Shown here piece after piece: positions 1 through 12,590 of a stretch of DNA of 64,000 nucleotides (positions within the stretch are counted from its first letter, which is position 1; every line of letters begins with the position of its first letter). Position numbers and translations under genes: made by a program. The notes beneath the pieces were generated by a model, which worked only from the letters and a program-made list of their open reading frames with translations, made no database searches and was not told the origin of the DNA. This DNA is from Stichopus chloronotus. Its lineage: Eukaryota; Echinodermata; Holothuroidea; Aspidochirotida; Stichopodidae. Location: the NCBI GenBank assembly GCA_021234535.1, contig CM037842.1, positions 27,744,189 through 27,808,188 of the forward strand, read 5' to 3'.

Positions 1-360
1 TTTCATCGGCGCCAATGTTCATTTTAACGGTGCCGAAGTACAATTTTTGGGTGGGCCAAAATACACTCTTCATAGGCGCCAAAGCATAGGCGCCAAAGCG
101 CTAATGTACATTCCTCGCCGAAGTACACTTCTTATCGGCAGCAAAGTACACTTTTTGTCGAAGCATAGAGATGTTCGAAACATAGAGAAGTCGGTATATA
201 GAGTTGTCGGAATATAGATATGTCGGAAATATAGACACGTAAATGAAGTCTCTATATTCCGACGTCTCTATGTTCCGACAAAAAATGTACTTTGGTGCCG
301 ATTTGTCGGAACATAGAGATGTCGGAACAAAGAGATGTCGAAACATAGAGATGTAACCGC
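1..360. repeat. Tandem and inverted repeat of CGGAACATAGAGATGT-type words
   Basis: TGTCGGAACATAGAGATG-like units recur from 160 to 355. A block TATCGGCAGCAAAGTACACT (about 139) is inverted at about 280-302 as AATGTACTTTGGTGCCGAT, so the region can fold back. The window starts inside it, so its left limit is unknown. Confidence 0.65.
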
Positions 361-365
361 CCAAA

Positions 366-440
366 TCGTCGTCGAAACTAATTCTAGCACCCCGCCCTCT
401 GAGACCTAGCCCACCCTGGTTTGACTTTCGCTCGAGTTCC
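366..440 (+). mobile_element. F2 left-arm fragment
   Basis: CGAAACTAATTCTAGCACCC, GCCCTCTGAGACCTAGCCCA and CTTTCGCTCGAGTTCCTCAG match the F2 interior at 22,795 and 51,335. Confidence 0.6.
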
Positions 441-3156
441 TCAGTACGCTACATATGTCATTTGCAGCAGCAGCAGCAGCGGCATTTACTATGTCCAATG
501 ACCGTTACTAAAAGAATTTTTTTGACCTTATTTGGACCATACAATCACCATCCAGAGGACACATTTGTAGACCGGACCAAGTTCACAAAACTGAATTCTT
601 CAAAGCATTGATTTTTGTTGGCCGAACTATTTTAGTGGTGGTGGCTGTACTTTACAATTTGAAACCTCCCGTATAGTATGTAGCCCTTAGATGTACACCT
701 TCATTTGACTGAGAGATGTTTGCTATTCTTTAGTTTAAGTTTTCTCAGACTCTTCAGGGCCTGGGTCATACTGTCATACTGTAAGCAATTTCATTCCAAA
801 TCATTTTCAAGTCTCTCTTTTACATGATTTACGTTTCTCATCTCCCTTTTGCCGTTTTCTGCTTCAGAAGCGGGAACTAGTTCGGGTAATGGAGGAAATG
901 GAGATTATTCAGTTTTTTGTCGTTTAATGTAATTAACACTGCTTGAGTTCCACAGAACACAACCTGTGCATGGCATTATACAACTTGTGAGTACATATCC
1001 ATGCAGTGTGGGTGCCTCTGAATCGATCAACAGAACAGCGTCATACATGTCCGTTTCCTTCTTTGCATCTGAAGTTTTCCTGATGGTTCCCAAGAAGGAT
1101 CTAGTTAAACTTACAATAGTTATCATGTTCTTACTGTACCTTCCCTCTGGATATATGCTGGTAGAATCTCCTACCAGCTTCCCAATCTACTGAACCTGAA
1201 CAATGATGATAATCCATTTAGGATGAACGACATACAACATCTTGAAACCTGGTTGTCTTTGGATCAGGTTGCATTTAACCTTGGAAGGGGGGAAACGAAG
1301 GTTCACAGAGGGCATAAAGGTACAGACCAAGGAAAGCCACAGTACTGGTTGAGCTGGGCTGTAAATCTCATGTTTGGTTTTATACCCTGCTGGACTGATC
1401 ACTGATCTAGCATACTGTACACACACAGGGTGTCAGGCATCTGCCTGCTTGTACATTCTCATTCACACACAATGGTTCCCCTGACCTTAGGCCTGAAGGA
1501 AGTTGAAATTACTCTATATCACGTATTCATCCAAACTACAACGTTGGATTTTTGCTCTGAAATACTGTAACTAGCAAAAATGACAACCAATCACAATGAG
1601 TCTTTCATTTTGTAATGGAACTGACCAAAATGGGTGGGGGAGGGGGTTGGATGTGATAATAGTCATATCATTTTGAGAGGAAAGGATAATTGAAAATGTT
1701 TACGAGACAAATGACAAACGAAATACACAGGGCGTTCTTGGCATCTTCATTTTCAACATAACAGATTTCATTTGAGAGGATAGTAAAGGAGGCAAAGCAA
1801 GACCCTCGACACTGTCTAAGCAGGTTCATTTTCAACATTTATAAATAAAAAAGGATTTTGAAGTGTGCAATACATGCTTCGTTACTTATGATTCTATAGC
1901 ATTGAATGTTTACTTCTTTAGGGTTACTAAGGCACAATGGGGTCATTTTTCGGGTCGACAATAGATATTGATGGTCATCACATGGTCAGTGTGGTCAGTG
2001 TTGTCATTGAACAATATCTTGTAGAGTTGTTGGTCATTTCGAGGGACAGGTCATTTAGCTCAGTTGTTCTCATCAGTACTAACCATTATCACCAAAAGTT
2101 AATGGTACATATGATGGACTAGACTTGCTTAAAAGTACATAACTTTTACTGCTAAATGTCTGTCACCAGCCATTGGATCTGTCTTATTATATGGGTGCAT
2201 GTGACAAGATTCAGTTTAATTTAGCATGTCTCTCTGAGAAAATGTTTGGTTGTACTGTATGCCTGCTTTAGTAGCATGTTAGATGGTGTCCAACTGCCTT
2301 CTCCCAATTTTCTTTTCTCTTCATGAATGTAAGGTTATGCGTGTCCACAAGCACTTACGAATGAGTCCAAGCTTCCAGGCCTGCATGGTACCAGGTGCAA
2401 TTTCTTCAGGCATATGTGAAGCATTTCAGAGTGAGCTCACCTTTACTTATCTTTTTTCATCCTTTTCCTTTTTAAGGAGATGACCAGGGAGATCACTTGG
2501 CTCCCTTACAAGTGTCCCCCCCATGCCAGTACGTAGAAGTATTTATGTCAGCCTACAGTTCTGGAAGACATTTTGTACTGTAGTTCACCAATACACAATA
2601 TGTACACGGACATCACAGTAAATGTATCCGGTGTGGTGTCAATATTTCTACAAGTCTACAGTGTTCACATATATTTAAGTATACTGTCAGTATACAGCAC
2701 TGTTTACTCAATACAGTATGCCTTCTTCATGCATGGTACTATGCACACAGTAATTTTGATGTACTGCAAATGGTACCATCATACAACAGTGCTTCCTACT
2801 AAGCAATATTAATAGAATTCAAAGAAGCATAAATACAGTCAATTGTTCACCAGAGTGGAAAGAGGTTTAATGGAATTTTGTTTATTTTAAGCTGTTTTTG
2901 GTTAGTTTGTCAATTGTTGATAAAATGTATGAAAGAGTGATCTTTTTTCAGGCTTTGATGTTTGCATAACATTAATCCACTATGAAGGTAAGACACATGC
3001 AGCTAGTGTTACTGTAGGTGTCTCTAGCACAATTCCCTGGCATTGTCACACAATGAAATTGTGCAAGTTCTCAGCATATACAGTTCTGTGTGTCTAGATG
3101 TTTGCTGTGCATACATACTTTACATAGCTGGTAACAGATACGGGTGTCTTCATGCT
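441..3156. other. No gene recognised; short AGC repeat
   Basis: A (GCA)n tract lies at 464-483. Overlapping sense and antisense frames at 905-1,426 lack any motif. The rest is AT-rich with many TACTGTA/ACAGTA words. Confidence 0.5.
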
Positions 3157-3631
3157 CAAGATGTCACCACCCCCCTTCTTTCCCACATTTAAGATGTCGC
3201 CACTGCCTCCTTTTACATCACTGCCACATCTCCTGTGGGATGCTAGAGATCGAGCTCCTTTCCCACATACAAAATGATCACCCCAAAGCTTCCTTTACAC
3301 GTTAGACATCACCACCCCCTCCCATTACCCATGAAATGTTACCATTCCCTCCCACCCCACTTGAGAGGTCACCACTGCCTCCTTTAAACTCACAAGATGT
3401 CACCATCCCCTCCTTTTATCTCACCACTCCCTACGTTTCCGTAAAATGTCGCCACCCCTAAGCCTTTATCCGTAACTATCCTCTCTCTCTCTGCACAGTA
3501 AGATGTCGTCACCCGTCTCTTTTTACACATGAGATACTGTATCATCACCATCTTTCCTCCAAATAAGATACCATAAAGCATCCCGATCCTCTTCCGTAGG
3601 ATGTAACCAGTCCCTTTCCCCTATGAGTGAT
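3157..3631 (+). repeat. Degenerate ~31-bp pyrimidine-rich minisatellite
   Basis: The word ATGTCACCACCCCCTCCTTT and variants (ATGTCGCCACTGCCTCCTTT, ACATCACCACCCCCTCCCAT, AGGTCACCACTGCCTCCTTT, ATGTCACCATCCCCTCCTTT) recur about every 30 bp, with one longer interruption at 3,226-3,265. Confidence 0.75.
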
Positions 3632-4235
3632 CATGTGTCTGTATGTGCATCTCTTTGTTGATTCTGGATTACTTCATTACAAAGACAAATTTTCAAAACA
3701 TCGTTTAAGTTTAGGGTAGTTTGTTTATCATCATTTCAGTCCGTTGATGTTTTTCTGTCACATCCTGAACTCCTGATTACATTAACAGTTCTCACTCCCA
3801 GATGTGAACCTGTCCGTCGATCTGTTTTGGTCAGTTAATTTAAACTTCAGTTCAAAATTTCAAATTGTTAGCAACTTAACTAGACTTTCATAATGAGGTC
3901 TTTATAACATATATATCTTACGTGGGAATCCATGTTTTGAGCTGAGCGTGCAAACATCTTCATATAGAGGTTGGAATCTCTGAATTCACCTCGTAGACAC
4001 ATACTACCCCACCAGGAAGTTGTGTCGAGTATTTGTGATGCAGGGTTCACACAGGTAGTGGAAAACCTTAAAAGACATTTATTTAATAAGGTTGCATTTT
4101 CCAATCCTGCAAAGTCTTGAAAAGTGTTAACTTCCTTTAAAAGTCATAGAATTTCAAAAGTGATGCAGAACATGATATGATCTGCTTGGGTCTAGTTGTG
4201 ATTTATGCCATTAAAATGTTTTAAATATACACAAA
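3632..4235. other. No gene recognised
   Basis: AT-rich spacer. A 74-codon minus frame at 3,880-4,104 shows no domain. Confidence 0.5.
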
Positions 4236-4530
4236 GTGACGGAAAGGCGGTGGCCAGACACACACACACAAAATTGCCAGATGCTAGCCCATTGTCAATA
4301 CATTAGTGCATAGGTTATATGAGGTGAGTACGTCGCTAGCGAATTCCCAAACCAGTAAGTTTTGGGGATTCTAGGGGCAGGAGGGGGGTGGGCAGAAGGG
4401 AGTGTAAGAAGCCTTGTGATGCATTTTTTAAAAAAATAAATTTACAGTGCATACTCCCTCACCTCATATAACCTATGCATTACCATATTGACCATGGTCT
4501 AGCATCTGGCAATTTAGTGAAGTGAAACCA
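4236..4530. mobile_element. F1 inverted pair
   Basis: A right arm (AAGGCGGTGGCCAGACACAC ... AGGTGAGTACGTCGCTAGCG, AATTCCCAAACCAGTAAGTT) is followed after about 80 bp by a left arm (GTGCATACTCCCTCACCTCA ... GGTCTAGCATCTGGCAATTT), giving a tail-to-head order opposite to 62.2 kb. Confidence 0.75.
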
Positions 4531-4794
4531 CAGTGCAATTACATCTGTAGTTCATGACGTGAAAAAAAGAGAGCCTAAGAAAAGTCTCCACAAGTTACAT
4601 TCAATTAGGTCATTATCACAGCTGCTGTTGTTGAGATTATTGACAGTCCTGAATTAAAGTCAGAAATTTAAAGGCAGTAAAGGTATATTTTTGGCTTGGG
4701 GATAACAAAATTCTTGTGTTAGTCTGAGAGCAAATTTGAATGGAGAGTAGTTCATATTGCACAGCGTACAAGGGATCCGTGGTTTTGAACTTTT

Positions 4795-5066
4795 GAATTT
4801 ACAGTGCGTACTTCCCTCACCTCATATAACCTATGCATTACCGCATTGACCATGGTCTAGCATCTGGCAATTTTGTGTGTGTGTGTGTATCTGGCCACCA
4901 CCCTTCGGTAATTGCCAGCCTTTTGGTCTACCATCGAAGTTTCGAGCTGCTTTCTGCATCTGTGATTACCTACCTTGTGCTTTCAAGTTTTTTCTTCCTG
5001 TGTCCATATCGGTGTGATCCTTGCCCTTTCCTACCCTTCTGGGACCGTTTTGGATGAGTATCCTTT
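4795..5066 (+). mobile_element. F1 copy, near full length
   Basis: It starts TTTACAGTGCGTACTTCCCT and runs through CTCATATAACCTATGCATTA, ACCATGGTCTAGCATCTGGC, a TG run (4,874-4,889), CCACCCTTCGGTAATTGCCA and TTTCGAGCTGCTTTCTGCAT to GGATGAGTATCCTTTACTTG. The 74-codon frame over it recurs in other F1 copies and is not a gene. Confidence 0.75.
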
Positions 5067-5298
5067 ACTTGTGGAGGAATTGTGGACAAGCTATGGGAGG
5101 AGGGACTAGACTTGTTGGGAGAATGGAATCTGTCTGGGGCAATGAGTCTTTGTCTTTAATCAATGCATGCACTCCTAAAGGGAATACCTCATCATGAAAA
5201 TGAAATGCATGAAATTATGTAGTACCCGTAAGCTGTGACTTGTGAATGTGGGGTCGACATTAGGATTTACCTTATAAGGGCATATTGCTCCAATTTTT

Positions 5299-6370
5299 AG
5301 CTTATACCAGCATGCTGGTGTAAGCTTATGCGATCATGTGGCGTCACTTTATCCTTCTATCTATCTGTCTGCAATTGTTCAAAATGCTCCTCCTCCTACA
5401 TCCTTGATGGATTTGTTTGAAACTTACAATGTTCTTTGGGTGGTGGGCCATTTGGGGTGTTCAGGAATTTTGGGCCTAAGATCCCATGTGGGCCCTTTGG
5501 TCTATTTTATGAAATTCTGCAAAATGCTTCTCCTCCTACAGATTCCCTTGTACAATATTGATGTTTTGTCATAATGATACTCCATTAGTGGTGCCTTCAG
5601 GGTGTTCAGGAATTTGGGGTCCAAGGTCCCATGTGGGCCCTTTGGCCCATTTTATGAACTTCTGTAAAATACTTTTCCTTCTACAGATTCTCTTGTATAA
5701 TGAAGATGACTCAGCATAATGATACTCCATTAGTGGTGCCTTCAGGCTGTCCAGGAATATTTGGTCTAAGGTCCCATGTGGGCCCTTTGGCCCATTTTAT
5801 GAAATTTTGCAAAATGCTTCTCCTTCTACTGATTCCTTTGAACCATGTTGGTGGTTTGGTATTGTGATACTCCAATAGTGGTGCCTTCAGGGTGTTCAGG
5901 AATTTTTGCTCCAAGGTCCCATGTGGGCCCCTTGGCCTATTTTATGACATTCTGCAAAACACTCCTTCGTCTACACTTTTTTCCCGTAGCATGTTGTTGG
6001 TTTGTCATAATGATACTCCAATAGTGGTTTTTTCAGGGTGTTAAAGAATTTTGCATCCAAAGTCCCATGTGGGCCTTATTCCCATTTTATGAAATTCTGT
6101 GAAATGCTTCATCTCCTACTGTACATGCTTTCATGGATTTGTTTGAAACTTACAATGTTTCTTGGGTGCTGGATCATGTGGTTTGTTCAGGAATTTTGGG
6201 CCTAGGGTCCCATGTGGTCCCTTTGACCCTTTTTGTGAAATTTGTCAAGAGCCTCTCCTACAGATTCCCTTGTGCAATGTTGATGGTCTGTCATAATGAT
6301 ACTCCATTAGTGGTGCCTTCAGGGTGTTCAGGAATTTGAGGTTCAAGATCCCATGTGTGCCCTTTTCCTC
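5299..6370 (+). repeat. S1 array: 5' palindrome and seven ~145-bp units
   Basis: AGCTTATACCAGCATGCTGG then TGTAAGCT is palindromic over 28 bp with one mismatch pair. GATCATGTGGCGTCACTTTA follows, then units whose GATTC-equivalent anchor falls at 5,541, 5,686, 5,831, 5,976, 6,121 and 6,263. Each unit has GGTGCCTTCAGGGTGTTCAG and CCCATGTGGGCCCTTTGGCC. Open frames here are repeat artefacts. Confidence 0.9.
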
Positions 6371-6375
6371 ATTTT

Positions 6376-7330
6376 TGATTCCTTGCTGAAGGCAGACAAG
6401 GAACCCATGCGATGGTGATTTTGGTTTGATATATATGTGTGTGAATATGTGCGTATGTGTGTGTAACAACAATCTTGTTCGCAGTCTAGTTTTGGAAGGG
6501 AAGGTACAAAATAGGTCAAAGTTGATTGTCTGGTAGATCATATAAAGATCTCGGCTGGGATTGCTTTTTGTGTGGATCAAAGGTCATATGAGGTCACCAG
6601 CCAGCCAGTATTTAGACAAAATACAGTAAGTTTGCAGTATCTCAGGAAGTACATGTTGCATGAACTTTAAACTTGGAGGGCTTGTACGCCACCTGAATTA
6701 AATAGCATTTGATGCTTTTTTTGGAGGTCAAAGGTCATATGGGGTCATCAGAGGCCTTAATGTGAAAAGCTTGTGTATGTTTGTTAAGGCTCTAACTTTT
6801 GAAGGAAAGGTGGAAGAAAGATCAAAGTTGGTGTGTGGGGAGGACATACAAAATTCTCGGCTGGGATTGTTTTTGGTGCAGGCCAAAGGTTGTCTGAGGT
6901 CACCAGTGGGCAGAATGTAGACAACCAATCTTTGCAGTATCTCAGGAGCCACATTTTGCATAGACTTCAAACTTGGAGGGTATGTACTTCCTTCAAAGTA
7001 AATAAGATCGTGGAGGGTTTTTTTTAGGTCAAAGGTCATATGGGGACATCAGAGGTTGTTCAGTGATAAGCTTGTGAACACACTACTTTCAAAGGGGAAG
7101 TACCCCTGCACTTTGCAGATGGGGTTAAGGTGCAGTGCATAACCTCTTTGGGGTTTGGTTTTGGTATTAATTGAAGGTTATTTTGGGCTCTAGGAGGTGC
7201 AAAATGTTAGCTCTCAGCAGGTACTTTTACTCTCCTCTACTACTGTATTGGTGGGTATACAAGTCTTTGGTGTAACCAGCTGGCAAAGAATAGCAATACT
7301 TGATATGTTTTATAAAATCCAGTTAGTATT
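6376..7330 (+). repeat. S2 long-variant element (unoccupied site for the 6.9-kb transposon)
   Basis: A GATTCCTTGCTGAAGGCAGA 5' flank and TG-rich run (6,430-6,465) precede two ~300-bp long units (GATCTCGGCTGGGATTG, TTTGCAGTATCTCAGGA, AACTTGGAGGG, AGGTCAAAGGTCATATGGGG). The right part runs GTGAACACACTACTTTCAAA and GGGGAAG without interruption, giving the pre-insertion state of the site at 52,941. Confidence 0.8.
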
Positions 7331-8844
7331 TTTGGAGTAGTAAATTTGGATTTTGTGACTTTGAATGCAATGCACATCAGAAAGCAGTACATACCTTTGT
7401 CATCCTCTTGGTTTAAATCTATTACTTTTTACTGAGCTATTTTGGTAGTTACAAGTACAAAACTAGAAAACTTGTACTTGCAAGGCAAGTACTAATCGAA
7501 GCCACTGAATGTGGTGTTGTGTAGGTAATTGCCATTGGGGTTGGGAGTGGTATGCGGAGTGGTATGCACATTGCCAATGTACAGGTTAGAGGGTAATATA
7601 TATGCCAGAGGTGTGAGACATGTTGTTATCCCCAAACACACAAAATGATGATAGTAAGGACCAATCAGAATAGGTTGGTACACAAAAGGCTACAGTAACT
7701 GAGTAGGTTTGGAGAGACTAGGGCCTAGGCCTCACAATACACCCTTGCCTGTAACACACCAATTTACGAATTACAGCTGGTAACGTTACTTGGTCACGTT
7801 CGTTAGGCAGAGCCCTTAGCTAGTCTATGTTAATATTGGTAAATTCCCCGAGATAATACTAATACATCTAGGCTACTACTACTAGCCACCTGAAACTTGA
7901 AATGTATTTATGCCTCCAGAGATAACCCTTTGATCAAGAGTCTAGTTTAATGATCGTCGAATCTTTTCTTCTTCAAAAACTGTGGAATTTGATGATGGAT
8001 TTCAAAGTACCTTTGGTTTAGATGGTTCGCAGCTGTTACAACGAGCAATATAACGTGAATGTACTACTGCGAACGGAACGCAGTGTAGACGTGCACACAT
8101 GGCTATGGTCCTTGCATTGGCAAAGGCAAGAACGCTCAGTACTGTGTTACGTACTACATACGTAAGGCAAAAGCCGTACCTCTTACCTACAATTTGGATG
8201 TTATGCTGTGTAACGTCTTGCAGCTCTGCTCATTGTACTGAAATGCTACTACCGTTCCCGGAAAGAATTCAAAAGCTGCCTTCGCTACGCAGGACATTCG
8301 AGATATCATGCCTGCGGAACGGGTTCATTGTTCTTCGCTCTGTACTGAATTTACGAAAAACGCTACATGTCGTATCATTGCAGGGTTGAAAAGTTGTATC
8401 CGTTCAGAAGGCGATTTGCAAAATTGGTAGAGCAATTCCTACAAGCGAAGCCACAAAAGACAAACAATTGGTTCTTGATTGTGCTTTACTAGGATACAGC
8501 TCCTTCCATACAGAGAGAATTGTTTCAGCTGATAAGTGACCATGGACCTCTAAGGTTACTGAGACAGGTTTTATCAATCCCAGGGAGATCTTTATCCAAC
8601 AACAGACACTGTGGAATATGTCAGCTAATTAATAGAGAAAAGTGATTTGTCAGTTTGGATTACCTAGGAGAAATTTTTTTACTTGTGGGAAATGATCAGA
8701 TGTATTTTGTGTATTTTCAGCCAAGGAAAGTTAGGACAAGTTCTGTGAAATTTCAATTTTAAACTTTTTACACTAGAACTAGAACAGTTAACTTCTCTGG
8801 TGCACAGCGTCTTAGGAGGGCATTTGGACATTTAAATATAGTCA
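7331..8844. other. F3 halves around a CpG-containing segment
   Basis: F3 words lie at 7,340-7,400 and 8,545-8,690. They are contiguous in the 24.2-kb copy, so about 1.1 kb appears to be inserted here. The insert has a CpG-rich stretch (about 8,000-8,390) with a 96-codon + frame from 8,099 that has no known domain. It could be an old promoter or exon, or part of the inserted element. Confidence 0.4.
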
Positions 8845-9560
8845 CGGAAAGGAATCACTAAGCGCCTCAGCTTTCTGACCAGTATGAAATTCTGCAAAAT
8901 GGTTCTCTGACAGATTCTCCAGTACAGTGGTGATGGTTTGCCATCCATTGATAATGCTCTCAGGGTGTTGAAGAATATTGGGTCCATGGTACCATGTGGG
9001 CACTCTGGCTCATTTTATGAAAGTCTGTAAAATGCTTCTCCTCTTACAGATTCTTTTGTATAGTGCTGATGGTCTGTCATAATGATTCTTCATTAGTGGT
9101 GCCTTCAGGGTGTTCAGGAATTTTGGGTCCATGATCCAATGTGGGCCCTTTGGCTCATTTTGTGAAATTCTGCAAAATGCTTCTCCTGCAGATTCTCTTG
9201 TACAATGGAGATGGTTATTAATAGTGATACTCCATTAGTGATGCCCTCAGGTGTTTCAGATCTTTGGGTACATTAAGGCCACATGTTTGCCCTTTGGCCC
9301 ATTTTATGAAACGTTTAGGAATTTTGGGTGCAAAGTCCCATGTGGGCCCTGTGGCCCATTTTGTGAAATTCTGCCAAAATGCTTCTCCTCTTACAGATTC
9401 TCTTGTGTTGATGATTTGTCATAACAGTACTCTGTCAGTGGTACAGTACCTTCTCGATATTCAGTGATTTTGGGTGTTCTAGGATTTCACATAACCTATA
9501 GACACTTGGTTGAAGGTATGAGCTTCTGCACCATTGGTGCTCTAGTTCTTTTTTTTTGTT
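8845..9560 (+). repeat. S2 3' hairpin remnant, then S1 array with 3' end
   Basis: GGAATCACTAAGCGCCTCAG (8,856) is an S2 end variant. S1 units follow with GATTC anchors at 8,913, 9,049, 9,191 and 9,396 (the last unit carries an internal partial duplication). The 3' end is GAGCTTCTGCACCATTGGTG then CTCTAGTTC, a GCACCA/TGGTGC hairpin. Confidence 0.75.
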
Positions 9561-9658
9561 GTATTTCACTCTCTCTTTATTGGTGAAAGCTGTATGTCGT
9601 TAGTATGTTCCATTTGGAAGTTACTGTATGGATTTGTAAAGAAATTTAATCTATTTTC

Positions 9659-9700
9659 GGTTTCAATGATAATCGTAACCTTTGTAATCATGCATAAGGG

Positions 9701-9753
<53 letters not shown>

Positions 9754-10670
9754 GGGTGTGTGTATGTGTGTGTGTGTATGTCCGTGACGCCCTACCTTGT
9801 AAACACGATATCTCAAGAAGGGAAGCTTGGATAGATCTCATATTTGGTATGTAGGTGTACCATATTGAGAGAAAGAAGCCTATTGTTTTTGGTGGAGGTC
9901 AGAGGTCATTTGGGGTCAACAGGGGTCAAATTGTGAAAACCTTGTAAACATGATATCTCCAGATGGAAAGCTTGGAGAGATCTCATATTTAGTATGAAGG
10001 TGTACCATATTAAGAAAAGGAACCCTATCATTTTTGGTGGAGGTCAAAGGTCATTTGGGGTCAACAGGGGTCAAATTATGAAAACCTTGTAAACATGATA
10101 TCTCAAGAAGGGAAGCTTGGATGTATCTCATATTCAGGATGTAGGTGTACCACATTGAGTAGACAAAGCCTATTGTTTTTGGGGAGGTCAAAGGTCATCT
10201 GGGGTCAACAGGGGTCAAATTGTGAAAACCTTGTAAACACGATCTCTCAAGAAGCAAAGCTTGGACAAATCTCATACTTGGTATGTAGGTGTACCACATT
10301 GAGTAGAAGAACCCTATTGTTTTTGGTGGTGGTCAAAGGTCATTTGGGGTCAACAGTGGTCAAATTGTGAAAACCTTGTAAACACAATATTTCAAGAAGG
10401 GAAGCTTGGACAAATGTCATATTTAGTGTGTTGGTGTACCACATTGAGTGCAACATTAGTATTGATTCTTGTGGAGGTCAAAGGTCATTTGAGGTCAACA
10501 GGGGTCAAGTTGTGAAAACCTTGTAAACACAATATCTCAAGAAGGGAAGCTTGGACAGGTGTCACATGAAGTATGTAGGTGTATCTTATAGAGTACAAGA
10601 ACGCTATGTTTTTAATGGCAGTCAAGGGTCATTTGAGGTCAACAAGGGTCAAAGTGTAAATAAACTGGGA
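9659..10670 (+). repeat. S2 array, 5' end and about six units
   Basis: The left end GGTTTCAATGAT is one base off the 26,520 end. A TG run and TATG run follow (9,700-9,782), then units with GAAGCTTGGA at 9,826, 9,971, 10,116, 10,260, 10,405 and 10,550 (144-145-bp steps). Units carry GGAGGTCAAAGGTCATTTGG and GGTCAACAGGGGTCAAA. There is no 3' end. Confidence 0.88.
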
Positions 10671-12590
10671 CGATTTACTGGTATACATGGGCATGGCATT
10701 GACACCGACACTTACAATAACAAAATTAAGAGCTAACAATTATACCAAACATATCAGGTTTACCCGGAAAAATGGATAATAGGTCGTAAAAGTAAAGCCG
10801 TGTGAAGAAACCAATTGATACCCCTTTGCTTCTCAAGTTAGTCGATCAGAGAGTATGTAACTGAACTGTTTGTAATTGGAATAGTCCGTGATTGGGGGTT
10901 ACGGAAAATTCCAAGACAACCTGTTCAAGTTGTGTACGCAAAAGCTGTGCACCTTGCAGGGCACATGAACACAAATAAGCATTTTAGTAACAAGAAAAAA
11001 ACTTGGTGACAATGGAACATCAAAATAAGTAGTAATGTTTGTCAGACATAAAAACAAAAGCAAAGTGCGAGACCGAGGAGTATCCGAAGTACCGTACACC
11101 TACCTAGAAAAACAGTTGAAAGGCCAATATGGCTACTTCCCACCATGTTAGATACATCAGAATAACAAAAAGAGGAGTGAATTGCGTATGCATGTTTCCA
11201 TTTCGTTACTACAAATTGGGAAACATTCGTGTTGATCAAACACGGAGTAACATCTTCCCCGTAATTCCTGCCAAAAAGAAAGCTCAGTTGTATAAGCGGG
11301 GGAAAAAATACCTAAATAATGTTTTCACCCACAGTTTTGAGCCCATCTCCGTATACCATCTCCCTATACTGCCGTCAGTTGCACACCTGTCTGTTTCATT
11401 AACGTTGCATAGAATGATAGATTCGTCCCAAGTACATACTGCCCAAGTAGCCGACACACGTACACATATAGTACATCGCGTACGCAAGGCAGTACGGCCG
11501 GAACAGGGAGTTAATATTGTCAAATAGCAACTCCCTGGTCAGTTGGTTGCTTACCCAACGTTTATTCCAAAGACAAACTTTCTGTTGATGCAAACTATGA
11601 ATGTTGTTAAGGTTGTAGACTCCCTAAAGTAAGAGATTTCAGTCACAAAAACTACTGTTGGATCACACACGCTGTTCTGTTGTCTGTGTACACTTTGTAC
11701 TGTAGTTACGATCACAATGCTTAGGAAAACATCGTATGTCGAACGTATTAAAAAAATATCTCAATCGGTCAAAACTGCCAAAAACATTTGCATGGCATGT
11801 GCATAACACCCCAAACTAGCAATCAGCATCATTTTCGCAAATTTTAATTAGAAGGTTTCCTTCTACGAGATATTTTCGTTCAGGGTGTCCTGGGACTTTT
11901 GCTGTAGCGTAACATATATACGTAATACTGAGATAGATCCTAGCCAACTCATGTATCACTGGTGCCCTACACTTACTGTACATGAACAGACTAGACTAAG
12001 ATTTTCAAGTAAATTTTGACCCAAAACTGTTTGAAAATGTGCTGTGTGTTGCCTGATATATTGCTAAGCTTATTTTGGGTCATCAGGAACAGGATGGCAT
12101 ATTTTACACTAAAACTTTGCACATTAAACTTAAAAAAGAGTGGAGAAAATTTCACCATATAGAACAGTGTTACGACAAACCAACACATTTTCATAACTCC
12201 AACTCAATGCATTTGAGACCAAGCTCTGCTCAATCATATTGGCTTATAGCCACAGGGGATGGGTAAATAATTTACCAGCACTTCTAAATGTAAACTTCCT
12301 AATATCTTCCATCCTCATCCTCATCCCTCATCCCCTCCCCCCACCCACCCAATGTGTTTGCAGGCACTTAGTTTCTTCAAGTTAATGGTTGCATATTGAC
12401 ACTTGATTCCTCACAATTTTGAAAACAAATGCATACTTTTTTAGGGTTGTTACAGAATGTATCAGGTCTTAATTGATTGCAGAGTTAAAGTGATGAAGCG
12501 GATATTTTCCTGCCATTAAGGTATAGAGCAGCCATGTATACTGATATATGCGTATTGCTCCTACCGACACAGCTTACTTAGTTTATTGCA
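10671..12590. other. 1.9-kb unassigned segment between two S2 halves
   Basis: It contains a 132-codon + frame at 11,129-11,527 in CpG-containing sequence (starts MATSHHVRYIRITKRGVNCV). No domain is recognised and shorter antisense frames overlap it. A pyrimidine-rich stretch lies at 12,307-12,350. It may be an insertion into, or replacement within, one S2 element, but no ends are recognised. Confidence 0.4.

Noticed and set aside
9566..9854. Frames rich in Thr-His or Cys-Val
   Set aside because: Products of the TG/CA and TATG microsatellite.
11129..11527. 132-codon + frame
   Set aside because: No domain, no splice or polyadenylation context recognised, and long antisense frames overlap. Kept only as a note in the surrounding segment.
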